From contig CAIVKH010000068.1 in the NCBI GenBank assembly GCA_903906425.1, forward strand, positions 22,674 through 86,673: a DNA stretch of 64,000 bases. Reading direction: 5' to 3'. Shown one piece after another: positions 16,415 to 24,816 of the stretch. Origin of the DNA: an uncultured bacterium. GTDB lineage: Bacteria > Verrucomicrobiota > Kiritimatiellia > CAIVKH01. Each line of letters begins with the position of its first letter. Within the stretch, counting starts at the first letter, position 1. The notes under the pieces were generated by a model, which saw only the letters and a program-made list of their open reading frames with translations, was not told where the DNA came from and did not search any database. A program made the position numbers and the translations under genes.

Positions 16415-17695
16415 ATGTCAGATGAAATTGCCATATCGGTCGAAGGCCTCGGCAAATGCTATCGCATTCACCATCGGGCCAATCGCCCAAAGACCCTTGC
16501 GGAAGCAGTCCATGCCGTGGCTGCCTCGCCGTTTAAATATCTCGCCGACCGCATCCGCAAGCCCGACGAAACCGAGCTGTTCTGGGCTTTGAAAGATGTT
16601 TCCTTTGAGGTCAAACGCGGTGAAGTAATCGGCATCATCGGCCGCAATGGTGCAGGAAAGTCCACGTTGTTGAAAATCCTGTCGAAAATAACTGATCCGA
16701 CCGAAGGCCGCGCCACGATTCGCGGTCGCGTCAATTCGCTGCTCGAAGTCGGGACCGGCTTTCATCCCGAGTTATCCGGACGCGAGAACATCTACATGAA
16801 CGCAGCCATGCATGGCATGAAGCGCGCCGAAATCAATGCCAAGCTCGATGAAATCGTCGGCTTTGCCGAAGTGGAACAATTCATTGATACTCCGGTGAAG
16901 CGCTATTCCAGCGGCATGTACACCCGCCTGGCGTTTGCCGTCGCCGCCCATCTTGAACCTGAAATCATGATCGTGGACGAAGTGCTCGCCGTTGGCGATG
17001 CTGCCTTCCAGAAGAAATGTCTTGGCAAGATGTCTGATGTATCCAAGGCGGGACAGACGGTCTTGTTTGTCAGCCACAACATGGCAGCCATTCAAACACT
17101 TTGCGGCTCGGCAATCTGGCTTGAAAAGGGTCACGTTGTTGAACGCGGCGACTGCATGCATGTCGTCGGCCAGTATTTGCAGCGAGGCAACATTGGCAGC
17201 ATGGAGAGGACATGGGAAGATGCGAACCAAGCTCCCGGCGACAGCGTTGTTCGTCTGCGCCACGTTTCGATTGCGCCTGCTAATGACGATGATCCGAAAC
17301 ACATGACTGTTCGTACTCCTGTCGCACTTGAATTCCTGTTCGAGAATTACGTCTCAGATACCGAACTGAATCTCAGTATTGTCCTGTACAACATTGAGGG
17401 GGTTTGCATCTTCAACACCGGCTCTGGGGCGCGGCGGGCGCCGAAAGGAATGTTGAAGGGGCGCTTCGTTATCCCCGCTGACTTTCTCAATGATGCCGTC
17501 TATTCCGTGCGCGTTCTTATCGTCAAGGATTCCTCGGTCATCCTGCTCGACATTCATGATGTCGTGACGTTTGAAATCCATGATATTGAGCGCGGGGGGG
17601 CGTGGTATGGGAAATGGATCGGTGCCATCCGGCCGACGTTCGAATGGAAATTCGGGCCCGAGAGAGAGCTTGAGGCGATCGGCAGTTGTGTCTGA
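16415..17695 (+). CDS. wzt: Polysaccharide ABC transporter ATPase with C-terminal glycan-binding domain (Wzt-type)
   Basis: 426 aa. Nucleotide-binding domain to about residue 245: Walker A GRNGAGKST (76-84), Q-loop region GTGFHPELSGREN, signature YSSGM (164-168), Walker B IMIVDE (184-189), and H-loop FVSHNMAA. The last ~180 residues form the extra beta-rich Wzt_C domain, which in known systems recognises the modified non-reducing end of the glycan. The partner permease is the 13085-13933 gene. A Wzt with this domain predicts that chain-capping (often methylation) licenses export, which fits the many methyltransferases nearby. Confidence 0.92.
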   Translation: MSDEIAISVEGLGKCYRIHHRANRPKTLAEAVHAVAASPFKYLADRIRKPDETELFWALKDVSFEVKRGEVIGIIGRNGAGKSTLLKILSKITDPTEGRATIRGRVNSLLEVGTGFHPELSGRENIYMNAAMHGMKRAEINAKLDEIVGFAEVEQFIDTPVKRYSSGMYTRLAFAVAAHLEPEIMIVDEVLAVGDAAFQKKCLGKMSDVSKAGQTVLFVSHNMAAIQTLCGSAIWLEKGHVVERGDCMHVVGQYLQRGNIGSMERTWEDANQAPGDSVVRLRHVSIAPANDDDPKHMTVRTPVALEFLFENYVSDTELNLSIVLYNIEGVCIFNTGSGARRAPKGMLKGRFVIPADFLNDAVYSVRVLIVKDSSVILLDIHDVVTFEIHDIERGGAWYGKWIGAIRPTFEWKFGPERELEAIGSCV

Positions 17696-17707
17696 GGATG
17701 TTGTGAC

Positions 17708-18538
17708 TTGAATTTACTCAGGCGAATTCAAACGGGTCTTGAGTGGCGGTTGACCTTGCTTCGGGAGAAAATCCCGCTGCCGGGTGGGCGCTACTGTCCT
17801 GTTTGCGAACATCAAGTTCCACATTTCAACGCACTGCCTGCTATGTATGAGGAAATGCACCGGAAACACGGTGGTGCCTACACCATCGGTGGGGCGGAAT
17901 TCTGCAGCTATGCAGAATATTCATGTCCATTTTGCGGTGCTTCCGACCGGGACCGCCTCATTGCCGTTTACGTCGAGAATTTGATTAGAACTTCTAGCGT
18001 TCGGCAGTCGTGGAATGTTGTCGAGTTCGCGCCATCCGGACCGATGAGACGCTTAGTTGAAAGACTCAGTGCAGAACACAAAGGGTTTTTGCGGTGGCGT
18101 ACTGCGGACATGATGATGAAGGGCGTTGACGATCCGGGTGTGGATATCTGCAACATGAAGATATATCAGGACGGACAATTCGATCTTTTTATTTGCTCAC
18201 ACGTCCTGGAACACGTCGCAGATGATCGGGCGGCCATGCGTGAATTGTGGAAAATCTTGAAGCCGGGCGGTCGGGGCGTCTTGCTGGTTCCGATTCAGCT
18301 ATCCGTGCAAAAGACCGATGAAGATCCAAATGTCACGGACATAGGAGAACGGTGGAGAAGGTTCGGCCAGGATGACCACGTTCGCATGTATGCAAAGCAG
18401 GATTTCCTTCAGCGATTGACTGACGCCGGGTTTACAGTTGAACAACTCGGCGTCAAGGACTTTGGCCGTTTATTCTCATGGCGACTTCGTCTCGCGCCGA
18501 ACAGTAATTTGTATGTCGTTCATAAATCAGGCTTATAG
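17708..18538 (+). CDS. Class I SAM methyltransferase with N-terminal zinc-finger-like motif
   Basis: 276 aa from TTG, chosen because GAGGA stands 8 bases upstream and no ATG is near. The N-terminus has two CxxC pairs (RYCPVCEHQ and YSCPFCGASDRDR), a zinc-ribbon found in some sugar methyltransferases. The methyltransferase core is partly degenerate in motif I (VVEFAPSGPMRRLVERL) but has LFICSHVLEHVADDRAAM and ILKPGGRGVLLVP. It starts 12 bp after wzt, so it is probably in the same transcript and may provide the terminal methyl that Wzt reads; that role is inferred. Confidence 0.82.
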   Translation: MNLLRRIQTGLEWRLTLLREKIPLPGGRYCPVCEHQVPHFNALPAMYEEMHRKHGGAYTIGGAEFCSYAEYSCPFCGASDRDRLIAVYVENLIRTSSVRQSWNVVEFAPSGPMRRLVERLSAEHKGFLRWRTADMMMKGVDDPGVDICNMKIYQDGQFDLFICSHVLEHVADDRAAMRELWKILKPGGRGVLLVPIQLSVQKTDEDPNVTDIGERWRRFGQDDHVRMYAKQDFLQRLTDAGFTVEQLGVKDFGRLFSWRLRLAPNSNLYVVHKSGL

Positions 18539-18575
18539 ACAGCATATTCGGACAAGCTATGCCGGTAACACGAAC

Positions 18576-18790
18576 TGTTAATTGCCATTCGAAAATCATC
18601 GGCGGCATGTTTGGATTGGCGCTTCCGCCCCAGCAAGCCGGGCAGGCATCGTCAATCCTGCCGTTGTGGGCCACGCAGACGGGCAGATTCTTTGCCATTG
18701 CACGACGCGCCTTTGTCGCCATATTTGCAGCAACAAATCCTCGCAAAATCTGGTTTCAGATGGTGGAAGACTGCCGAACTTCCCGTCTCG
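18576..18790 (+). pseudogene. Relic of a hexapeptide-repeat acyltransferase
   Basis: One frame gives HVWIGASA and IVNPAVVGHADG, another gives VAIFAATNPRKIW. Aligned end to end these resemble the final part of left-handed beta-helix acetyltransferases (HVWIGAGA ... AVVGAGAVV ... VVAGNPAKVI). Frames change and the start is missing, so it is a remnant. It occupies the 310-bp gap before the ATP-grasp gene, where no intact frame is convincing. Confidence 0.45.
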
Positions 18791-18849
18791 CCCGATAACT
18801 GGCTTGATGCTGGAGTTTGCCGCAAAGGAACACAATCGAAGGATTGTTT

Positions 18850-19998
18850 GTGACACGAACTCTATTAGTTGATACCAACCGCGCCGCCGTTCCGATATAT
18901 CGTGCATTGTGCGCTATGGGGCACGAGGTATGGGTAGTGGGCGGCAAGCCGACAGAGACCCTTGCCAAACTGGTACCAAATTATGAGCCGCTTGATTACT
19001 CCGAGGCCGATCGCCTTGCCGCCTTTGTAGATGAAAAGGGGTTCGATTATCTGGTGCCCGGATGCACGGATATCTCCTATCAAGTTTGCTCCGAGATTAA
19101 CAATGGTCGTTTCCCGGGTATTGACACACCGGCAAATACGTGTGCAATCAACTCGAAATGTGAATTTCGGAAGGTTGCCAGTAGCCTTGCGCTATCTATC
19201 CCGCGCGTATTGTCATTGGCGCAGGCTTCCGAGGTTGACTCTGTCATTGTAAAACCTGTGGATTCATTCAGCGGCCGAGGAATGACTGTCCTGCTTGACC
19301 CAGCCCCCGACAAACTGAACGAAGCATTCGAAATCGCATGTAAAGTTTCCAAGACCGGGAGCGCGATTATTGAGGAGTTTGTCAAGGGGCAGTTGTTCAG
19401 CCATTCAGCGTTCGTGTGGAACGGGGCAGTGGTGGCGGATTTTATTGTTCAGGAAGACTGCACTACCAATCCCTTCACGGTTGACACCAGTCGGGTAGCG
19501 GTGAATTTCGCTGGGAAAATACTCAAATCTTTGCGGGAAGATGTATGCCGTCTCTCATCGTCATTACATCTGGTGAATGGCTTGGTGCATACTCAGTTCA
19601 TTGTGCGCGGAAATCGCTACTGGATCATCGAAATTACCCGTCGTTGTCCCGGAGACTTGTATTCTTTGCTGATCGAATATACAACCGGTTATCCCTATGC
19701 CGCGAGCTATGCCGCCCCGTTCGTCGGGAAAGTGACAAGTCTCAGAGATGTGGGCGATGTTCAGGAGAGAATCACACGGCATACGGTGACATCAAAGGCT
19801 GACGCGGCCCTCTGGGGATTCCAATTTACCGTCCCGTTAGACATCCGATTGTTTGTACCCTTGGCAACATCGGGAGATTTCATCGCAGCCAGTCCCTACG
19901 GTCGCGCCGGAATTTTCTTCTTCCGCTCGTCGTCGGAAACTGAGCAAGAGAGGCTTTATCGAAAACTTCTCGGCGGTGAGTTGTATTCCTTAAGTTGA
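18850..19998 (+). CDS. ATP-grasp domain protein
   Basis: 382 aa from GTG, supported by GAAGGA 6 bases upstream. The N-terminal Rossmann-like part reads TRTLLVDTNRAAVPIYRALC and HEVWVVGGKP. The ATP-grasp core includes VIVKPVDSFSGRGMTVL (nucleotide-binding Lys and glycine loop), IIEEFVKGQLFSHSAFV and YWIIEITRRCPGDLYS, with the E and R/N metal-phosphate ligands. Family members ligate a carboxylate to an amine or thiol using ATP; in polysaccharide loci they may add an amino-acid-like substituent to a sugar. Substrate unknown. It precedes the Gfo/Idh gene with near overlap, so the two may act in sequence. Confidence 0.82.
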   Translation: MTRTLLVDTNRAAVPIYRALCAMGHEVWVVGGKPTETLAKLVPNYEPLDYSEADRLAAFVDEKGFDYLVPGCTDISYQVCSEINNGRFPGIDTPANTCAINSKCEFRKVASSLALSIPRVLSLAQASEVDSVIVKPVDSFSGRGMTVLLDPAPDKLNEAFEIACKVSKTGSAIIEEFVKGQLFSHSAFVWNGAVVADFIVQEDCTTNPFTVDTSRVAVNFAGKILKSLREDVCRLSSSLHLVNGLVHTQFIVRGNRYWIIEITRRCPGDLYSLLIEYTTGYPYAASYAAPFVGKVTSLRDVGDVQERITRHTVTSKADAALWGFQFTVPLDIRLFVPLATSGDFIAASPYGRAGIFFFRSSSETEQERLYRKLLGGELYSLS

Positions 19999-20018
19999 GA
20001 GTAACACGAAAGAAAACG

Positions 20019-21146
20019 ATGCCTTCTTCACCTCTTAATCTTGGATTCATTGGCGGCGCGCTTGATTCCGCCGTCGGATATGCCCATTTCTCTGCCTGCA
20101 TGATGGACAACGAATGGTCACTTGTATCGGGCGCTTTCAGCCTTGATCCGACCATCAATTTGGAGACATCCCAAGCATATGGTATTTCCTCTGCTCGTCT
20201 GTATGATGGATGGCAGAGGATGCTTCAAAAAGAGGCGGGTTGTCTTGACGCCGTGGTCATCCTAACCCCAACCCCATCCCATGCCGACATCGTCACCACC
20301 TGCCTGGAACAAAGTATTCCGGTCATCTGCGAGAAAGCTCTGGCGGTCACCAGCGCCGAAGCTCAACGCATTCTCGATGTTCGCAACTCCCAGAAAGGGT
20401 TCCTGGCCGTCAGCTACAATTATTCCGGCTACCCCATGGTTCGCGAGTTGCGAAATCTGATTCGGACTGGTGTGCTCGGGAAGATTGTCCATTTTCAAGT
20501 TGAAATGCCCCAGGAGGGTTTCCGCAGGGTGGATGCACAGGGCAACAAGCCTGTTCCTCAATCGTGGAGACTTTCAGATGGGAAAATCCCGACAATTCAT
20601 CTGGACCTTGCGGTTCATCTTCACCACTTGGTTCATTACCTGACAGGACTTGCGCCGCTCGAAGTTGTTTCCGACCAGAATACTTACGGCTGGTTTGATG
20701 TCATCGACAACGTGACGTGCCTGTGCCGGTACACCGAGAATGTTCAAGGTCAGATCTGGTTCAGCAAATCGGCGCTCGGTCATCGGAATGGCCTGCGGCT
20801 GCGGATATATGGTTCGGATGCATCGGCGGAGTGGTTCCAAGCCAATCCGGAGGAACTGATCCTGTCCTTTTCAAATGGACGGCGGCAGATCATGGACCGC
20901 GCCTCTGCCGTCGAGATCGCGGGGATGCGGCGCTACACGCGGTTCAAGGCAGGACACCCGGCTGGCTTCATCGAGGCTCTTGCAAATCTCTACACCGATA
21001 TTGCAGGTTGTCTGCGTCAGTATAAGGCAACCGGTCAGTGGACTTCCGAAGAGGTGTTCAGCGCCGAGCTAGCTGCCGAAGGTTTGCAGATGTTTGAAGC
21101 GATGGTCGCGTCCACCCAATCGAAGAAATGGGAACCCGTGAATTAG
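20019..21146 (+). CDS. Gfo/Idh/MocA family oxidoreductase
   Basis: 375 aa. I use ATG 20019 because the Rossmann strand NLGFIGGALDSAVG then starts close to the N-terminus. The family motif is VICEKALAVTSAEA (EKP-type, here EKA), preceded by AVVILTPTPSHADI. The catalytic-domain sequence PTIHLDLAVHLHHLVHYLTG contains the D-x-x-x-H pattern. The usual role is NAD(P)-dependent oxidation or reduction of a sugar or nucleotide sugar. The P-to-A change in the EKP motif is unusual and may alter cofactor handling. It follows the ATP-grasp gene by 20 bp. Confidence 0.87.
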   Translation: MPSSPLNLGFIGGALDSAVGYAHFSACMMDNEWSLVSGAFSLDPTINLETSQAYGISSARLYDGWQRMLQKEAGCLDAVVILTPTPSHADIVTTCLEQSIPVICEKALAVTSAEAQRILDVRNSQKGFLAVSYNYSGYPMVRELRNLIRTGVLGKIVHFQVEMPQEGFRRVDAQGNKPVPQSWRLSDGKIPTIHLDLAVHLHHLVHYLTGLAPLEVVSDQNTYGWFDVIDNVTCLCRYTENVQGQIWFSKSALGHRNGLRLRIYGSDASAEWFQANPEELILSFSNGRRQIMDRASAVEIAGMRRYTRFKAGHPAGFIEALANLYTDIAGCLRQYKATGQWTSEEVFSAELAAEGLQMFEAMVASTQSKKWEPVN

Positions 21147-21187
21147 GCTGCTTCATCGAAACCAAAACATCTTTCAAGAAGTGAGCC

Positions 21188-22360
21188 ATGTTCGATTTGC
21201 AAACAGTACTTCAGTCATATAACGAAGTTTCTCCACAAGTGAGAGAACTGGTTGATGCCTTTGCATCTCCCCAGGGAGTTGGACGGCGCTATGTTCTTGG
21301 ACGCAATGAGCACTCCGAGGCATTGGCAAGGGTCTTCCCGGTGGATGCGTTTGTGGATGATTTTGCCGAATCGGGCACCGTGTGGAATGGAAAGCCCGTG
21401 GTAAAAGGAATAGATGTTCCAGCGCGTGGCATTGTTATCAACTGCTCTATGTCCATAAGCCCTGTGTCGGCTTCTCGACGGTTGGCAGATTTGAAAATCA
21501 CCGGCGTACTCGCCCTTTCCGATCTGTGCAGAGCCCTTCCTGATAGCATTCCTTTGCCAGAGTTTGTCCTGCAAACACGGCAGGATCTGGAGCAAAATGC
21601 GCTCAAGTGGAAACATCTCGCCGAATCCTTCGAGGATGCGCAATCAAAACAGGTGCTGGATGACCTGCTCACGTTTCGAACGACCGGAGACTATAGTGTC
21701 ATGAGGGCGTACTCGGTCCGATTCAGGGATCAATACTTCGAAGATTTCCTCAGTTTGGCGACTGGCGAGGTCTTCGTGGATGGTGGTGGATTCGATGGCG
21801 ATACTACCGAGGAGTTTTGCAGGCGATGCCCTGACCATGGGAAGGTATTTCTCTTCGAGCCATCTGCCGGCGCAATTCAGAAAGCACGTGACAGATTGCG
21901 GGAACAACGATCAATCGAGTTCATTGAAAAAGGTCTTGCCAGTACTGCCGGCACGCTGCGATTCAACTCCGATCAAGGTCCCGCCAGCGCCATCAGCGAA
22001 TCCGGTTCTTCCCACATTCATGTGACGACTCTGGATTTGGAAGTTAGAGAAAGAGTGTCTTTCATCAAGATGGATTTGGAAGGATGGGAACTGAAGGCCC
22101 TGGCGGGCTCGCGGCGGCATATTCTTGATGACCACCCCAAGCTCGCCATTGCAGTTTATCACCACCCGTCACATTTCTGGCAGGTGTTTGACTTTGTTAT
22201 GGGACTGAGGCCTGATTACAAGGTCTGCTTGAGACACTACACAGAGGGCTGGTCGGAGACAGTGATGTTCTTTGTGCCAAATACAAATGATGGCATGGTC
22301 AGCCCTGAGGCCAAGAGATCTGCCACGTTGAATGCTGTCGCTTGTCCTGCTCAACCGTGA
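21188..22360 (+). CDS. FkbM family methyltransferase with N-terminal extension
   Basis: 390 aa, longer than a bare FkbM domain. Residues 1-150 contain a Rossmann-like segment (GRRYVLGRNEHSEALARVF, GIVINCSMSISPVSASRRL) resembling nucleotide-sugar sensing extensions. The FkbM core starts with GEVFVDGGGFDGDTTEEF and KVFLFEPSAGAIQKARDRL, and ends with ISFIKMDLEGWELKALAG-type and LAIAVYHHPSHFWQV motifs (FIKMDLEGWE is seen). FkbM enzymes O-methylate sugars or polyketides. It is the last gene before a terminator-like hairpin. Confidence 0.87.
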   Translation: MFDLQTVLQSYNEVSPQVRELVDAFASPQGVGRRYVLGRNEHSEALARVFPVDAFVDDFAESGTVWNGKPVVKGIDVPARGIVINCSMSISPVSASRRLADLKITGVLALSDLCRALPDSIPLPEFVLQTRQDLEQNALKWKHLAESFEDAQSKQVLDDLLTFRTTGDYSVMRAYSVRFRDQYFEDFLSLATGEVFVDGGGFDGDTTEEFCRRCPDHGKVFLFEPSAGAIQKARDRLREQRSIEFIEKGLASTAGTLRFNSDQGPASAISESGSSHIHVTTLDLEVRERVSFIKMDLEGWELKALAGSRRHILDDHPKLAIAVYHHPSHFWQVFDFVMGLRPDYKVCLRHYTEGWSETVMFFVPNTNDGMVSPEAKRSATLNAVACPAQP

Positions 22361-22437
22361 GCCGGATGTTGCATCAGTCCTTCATGTCGGTCGCCTCGTC
22401 AGGTTTGAAATGAAACTCGAATCACCGATCACAAAAA

Positions 22438-22484
22438 ATCCAATGATTGGAAGTCAACCGGGACGCAGGTTCCAATGATTGGAA
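22438..22484. repeat. Palindrome pair, 32-bp spacing
   Basis: 22438-22452 has one mismatch (ATCCAATGATTGGAA); 22470-22484 is perfect. Spacer GTCAACCGGGACGCAGG. In the gap between convergent genes. Confidence 0.9.
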
Positions 22485-22494
22485 AGATGGAAGA

Positions 22495-22668
22495 TGTTTC
22501 TGGAGCGTATGGCATGACTGGCAGATTCGGGGCGTCGTTTGATCGGGTGCGGTCGTCGACTGTCGTCGGAAAGGGGCTTTCGCGTGGTGGTTCAAGCTGC
22601 TCAAAAAATATGCGCCATTCCTCTCGGAAAGGGGTGGCACTCCTTCGCGCAAGGGGTGGCACCCGTTT
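22495..22668. other. Intergenic stretch with 22-bp direct repeats
   Basis: No convincing gene. The word AAGGGGTGGCAC occurs at 22629-22640 and 22651-22662, a 22-base period, just before the hairpin. Confidence 0.5.
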
Positions 22669-22694
22669 GAAAAAAGGGTTGAACCCCTTTTTTC
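22669..22694. terminator. Bidirectional terminator-like hairpin between convergent genes
   Basis: GAAAAAAGGG-TTGAAC-CCCTTTTTTC: 10-bp perfect stem with six A on one side and six T on the other, so it can end transcripts from either strand. It lies between the rightward FkbM gene and the leftward DUF4469 gene. Confidence 0.75.
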
Positions 22695-22750
22695 AAGAAG
22701 TTCAACCCCTTCTGCACGGGTATGGGCGTGCGGCCGTTATTCCCGGATTT

Positions 22751-23464
22751 TCAGCCCGGTGCGCTCACGGTCAGGATGTGGCCGAGCCGGCCGGTGCGCA
22801 GGGGACCGCCGGAGAATTTGCGGCGGACTTCCAGCCAGTAGTTGCCGGCGGGCAGTTGTGCAAGCGCCGGGAAGCGGACCAGGACCTTGCCGTCGGTGAT
22901 GCGGCCCATCGCCTGGGCTTTGATGCCGTCGCCGCCGGCCTCGGGAACGCAATAGACGCCCATGTCGGCGTCGGAGGCGTCGAACTTCAACTGGTCGCCG
23001 CTGATCTCGCCGATGCCGCCGGCGGTGATCGTGGCGTTGATGGCGCTGGTCTCATGGTTCGTGAAGCTGACCACGACGGGCGCAAGGGCCGGCTTGAGAA
23101 TTTTCTCGACGGTCGCGCCGGCGATTTTGTTCGCGAGCATGGGGCCGCCGTAGATATTTGCACGGATCACGTGGCGCGAGGCGTCGAAACTGTCATTCGG
23201 GTCTGTGAAGACACCGTTGATGCCGGGCCGCAGAGTGAGCAGCGGGGTATTGATGGCAAAACCCGCCGCGATCTTTTCGGCAACAAGTCCCTCATAGGCA
23301 TTGATGATGCCAAGAATCTGGTCGGGACTCGCGCCGTTGCCGCGGGCAACGAGTTCTTTCGACAGATCCTCCGGCGTGAGGTTGTCTATGGTTTCGACCC
23401 TCGCGTATTGATCGTTCGGGTCCGGTGTGGCTACGTTTGGCAACAAGTAATACTGAATAGACAT
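22751..23464 (-). CDS. HU-like DNA-binding domain / DUF4469 protein
   Basis: 237 aa from an ATG with GGAG upstream. Residues 1-115 resemble the HU-CCDC81/Bvu_2165-type IHF-like domain: MSIQYYLLPN, DLSKELVARG, DQILGIINAYEGLVAEKIAAG and NTPLLTLRPGINGVF. The C-terminal part is a DUF4469-type Ig-like domain ending in NYWLEVRRKF. Family members bind DNA but lack classical HU architecture. It is the only gene in this part facing left and is not obviously part of glycan synthesis; it may organise DNA or regulate, which is unproven. Confidence 0.78.
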   Translation of the reverse strand: MSIQYYLLPNVATPDPNDQYARVETIDNLTPEDLSKELVARGNGASPDQILGIINAYEGLVAEKIAAGFAINTPLLTLRPGINGVFTDPNDSFDASRHVIRANIYGGPMLANKIAGATVEKILKPALAPVVVSFTNHETSAINATITAGGIGEISGDQLKFDASDADMGVYCVPEAGGDGIKAQAMGRITDGKVLVRFPALAQLPAGNYWLEVRRKFSGGPLRTGRLGHILTVSAPG

Positions 23465-23610
23465 TTTTATGTCTCCTTTCGGACTGTGATCTGTGCACAA
23501 CCCGCAATGGTTTGTCAACAGAAAGATTAGCAATCCGCATAAATGCGCAACTCTACAAAGGCGCCGTTTTCGCGCTGGAGACCTGAAATTGCCGCATTTT
23601 CCACGCAAAA

Positions 23611-24816
23611 ATGAACAAAACCTCAAATAAAAGACTGGCCATTTTGGGTGGCCAGCCGGCTTTTCCAAAGCAGCTTCATGTGGGCCGGCCGAATGTCGGG
23701 AACCGCGAGCGGTTGCTGGCGCGCATCAATGACATGCTGGATCGCGACTGGCTGACGAACAATGGGCCGTTCGTCGGCGAATTCGAACAGAAGGTCGCGG
23801 ACTTGCTCGGCGTGAAGCATTGTGTCTGCATGTGCAATGGAACCGTGGCGCTCGAAATCGCCATCCGCGCGCTGGGGCTTCACGGCGAGGTCATCGTTCC
23901 CTCCTTCACGTTCATCGCCACGGCACATGCCCTGCAATGGCAGGAAATCACGCCGGTGTTCTGCGACATTGATCCGGCCACGCACTGCATGGACCCGCGC
24001 AAAGTGGAGGAACTCATCACGCCGCGTACGACGGGCATCATCGGCGTTCACATCTGGGGCCGGCCGTGCGAAGTCGGGGCGCTGGCGGAAATTGCGAAGC
24101 GGCGCGGCTTGAAGCTGATGTTTGACGCCGCCCACGCATTCGGCTGCTCGCATGACGGGAAGATGATCGGCGGTTTTGGCGAGTGCGAGGTCTTCAGCTT
24201 TCATGCCACGAAGTTCTTCAACACGTTCGAGGGCGGGGCCGTGACCACCAACAATGACGAACTGGCCGCAAAGATGCGCCTGATGAAAAACTTCGGTTTC
24301 GCCGGAATGGACAAGGTCATTTATATCGGCACCAACGGCAAGATGAGCGAAGTCAGCGCCGCCATGGGGTTGACCAGCCTGGAGAGCCTTGACGAATTCA
24401 TCGCGGCGAACAAAGCCAATTACGATGCCTATCGCCGGGAGCTTGAATCGCTGCCGGGCCTGACCATGGTTCGTTATGACGAGGGCGAAAAGAACAACAA
24501 CCAGTACATCATCGTCAAGGTGGATGAATCCGTTTTCGGATTGAGCCGCGACGAACTGGTTCACGTTCTCCACGCCGAGAATGTCCGCGCCCGCCGTTAC
24601 TTCTATCCCGGTTGCCATCGTATGGAACCATACCGTTCCTATTTTCCTCATGCCGGTCTGTTGCTTCCTGAAACCGAGCGCCTCTGCCAGCGCGTCATGA
24701 GCCTGCCGACGGGAACCGCAGTCGGCGATCCCGAGATTGTCAAAATCGCCGGCATCATCCGAACAGCCCTCGCGAACGCTGCCGCTGTCAAAGAAAACAT
24801 CACCTCTGTAAAATGA
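23611..24816 (+). CDS. DegT/DnrJ/EryC1/StrS aminotransferase
   Basis: 401 aa. ILGGQPAFP and HVGRPNVGNR at the start, CMCNGTVALEIAIRALG for PLP phosphate, VPSFTFIATAHAL, FDAAHAFGCSH (Asp172) and FHATKFFNTFEGGA with the Schiff-base Lys201. The long conserved tail with RYFYPGCHRMEPYRS belongs to the subgroup acting on 3- or 4-keto deoxysugar nucleotides. It is distinct from the aminotransferase at 14135. It overlaps the next GT2 by ATGA and is divergent from the DUF4469 gene over a 146-bp gap. The product should be an aminosugar donor for a neighbouring transferase. Confidence 0.9.
   Translation: MNKTSNKRLAILGGQPAFPKQLHVGRPNVGNRERLLARINDMLDRDWLTNNGPFVGEFEQKVADLLGVKHCVCMCNGTVALEIAIRALGLHGEVIVPSFTFIATAHALQWQEITPVFCDIDPATHCMDPRKVEELITPRTTGIIGVHIWGRPCEVGALAEIAKRRGLKLMFDAAHAFGCSHDGKMIGGFGECEVFSFHATKFFNTFEGGAVTTNNDELAAKMRLMKNFGFAGMDKVIYIGTNGKMSEVSAAMGLTSLESLDEFIAANKANYDAYRRELESLPGLTMVRYDEGEKNNNQYIIVKVDESVFGLSRDELVHVLHAENVRARRYFYPGCHRMEPYRSYFPHAGLLLPETERLCQRVMSLPTGTAVGDPEIVKIAGIIRTALANAAAVKENITSVK

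Noticed and set aside
22429..22662. A 77-codon minus-strand frame containing FPIIG and FQSLD
   Set aside because: It is made of palindrome translations and direct-repeat sequence with no start signal.
22475..23530. A 350-codon open frame on the plus strand
   Set aside because: Antisense to the DUF4469 gene, which has a ribosome site and domain motifs; the frame begins in the palindrome.
23623..24651. A 340-codon open frame on the minus strand
   Set aside because: Antisense to an intact aminotransferase with all PLP residues.
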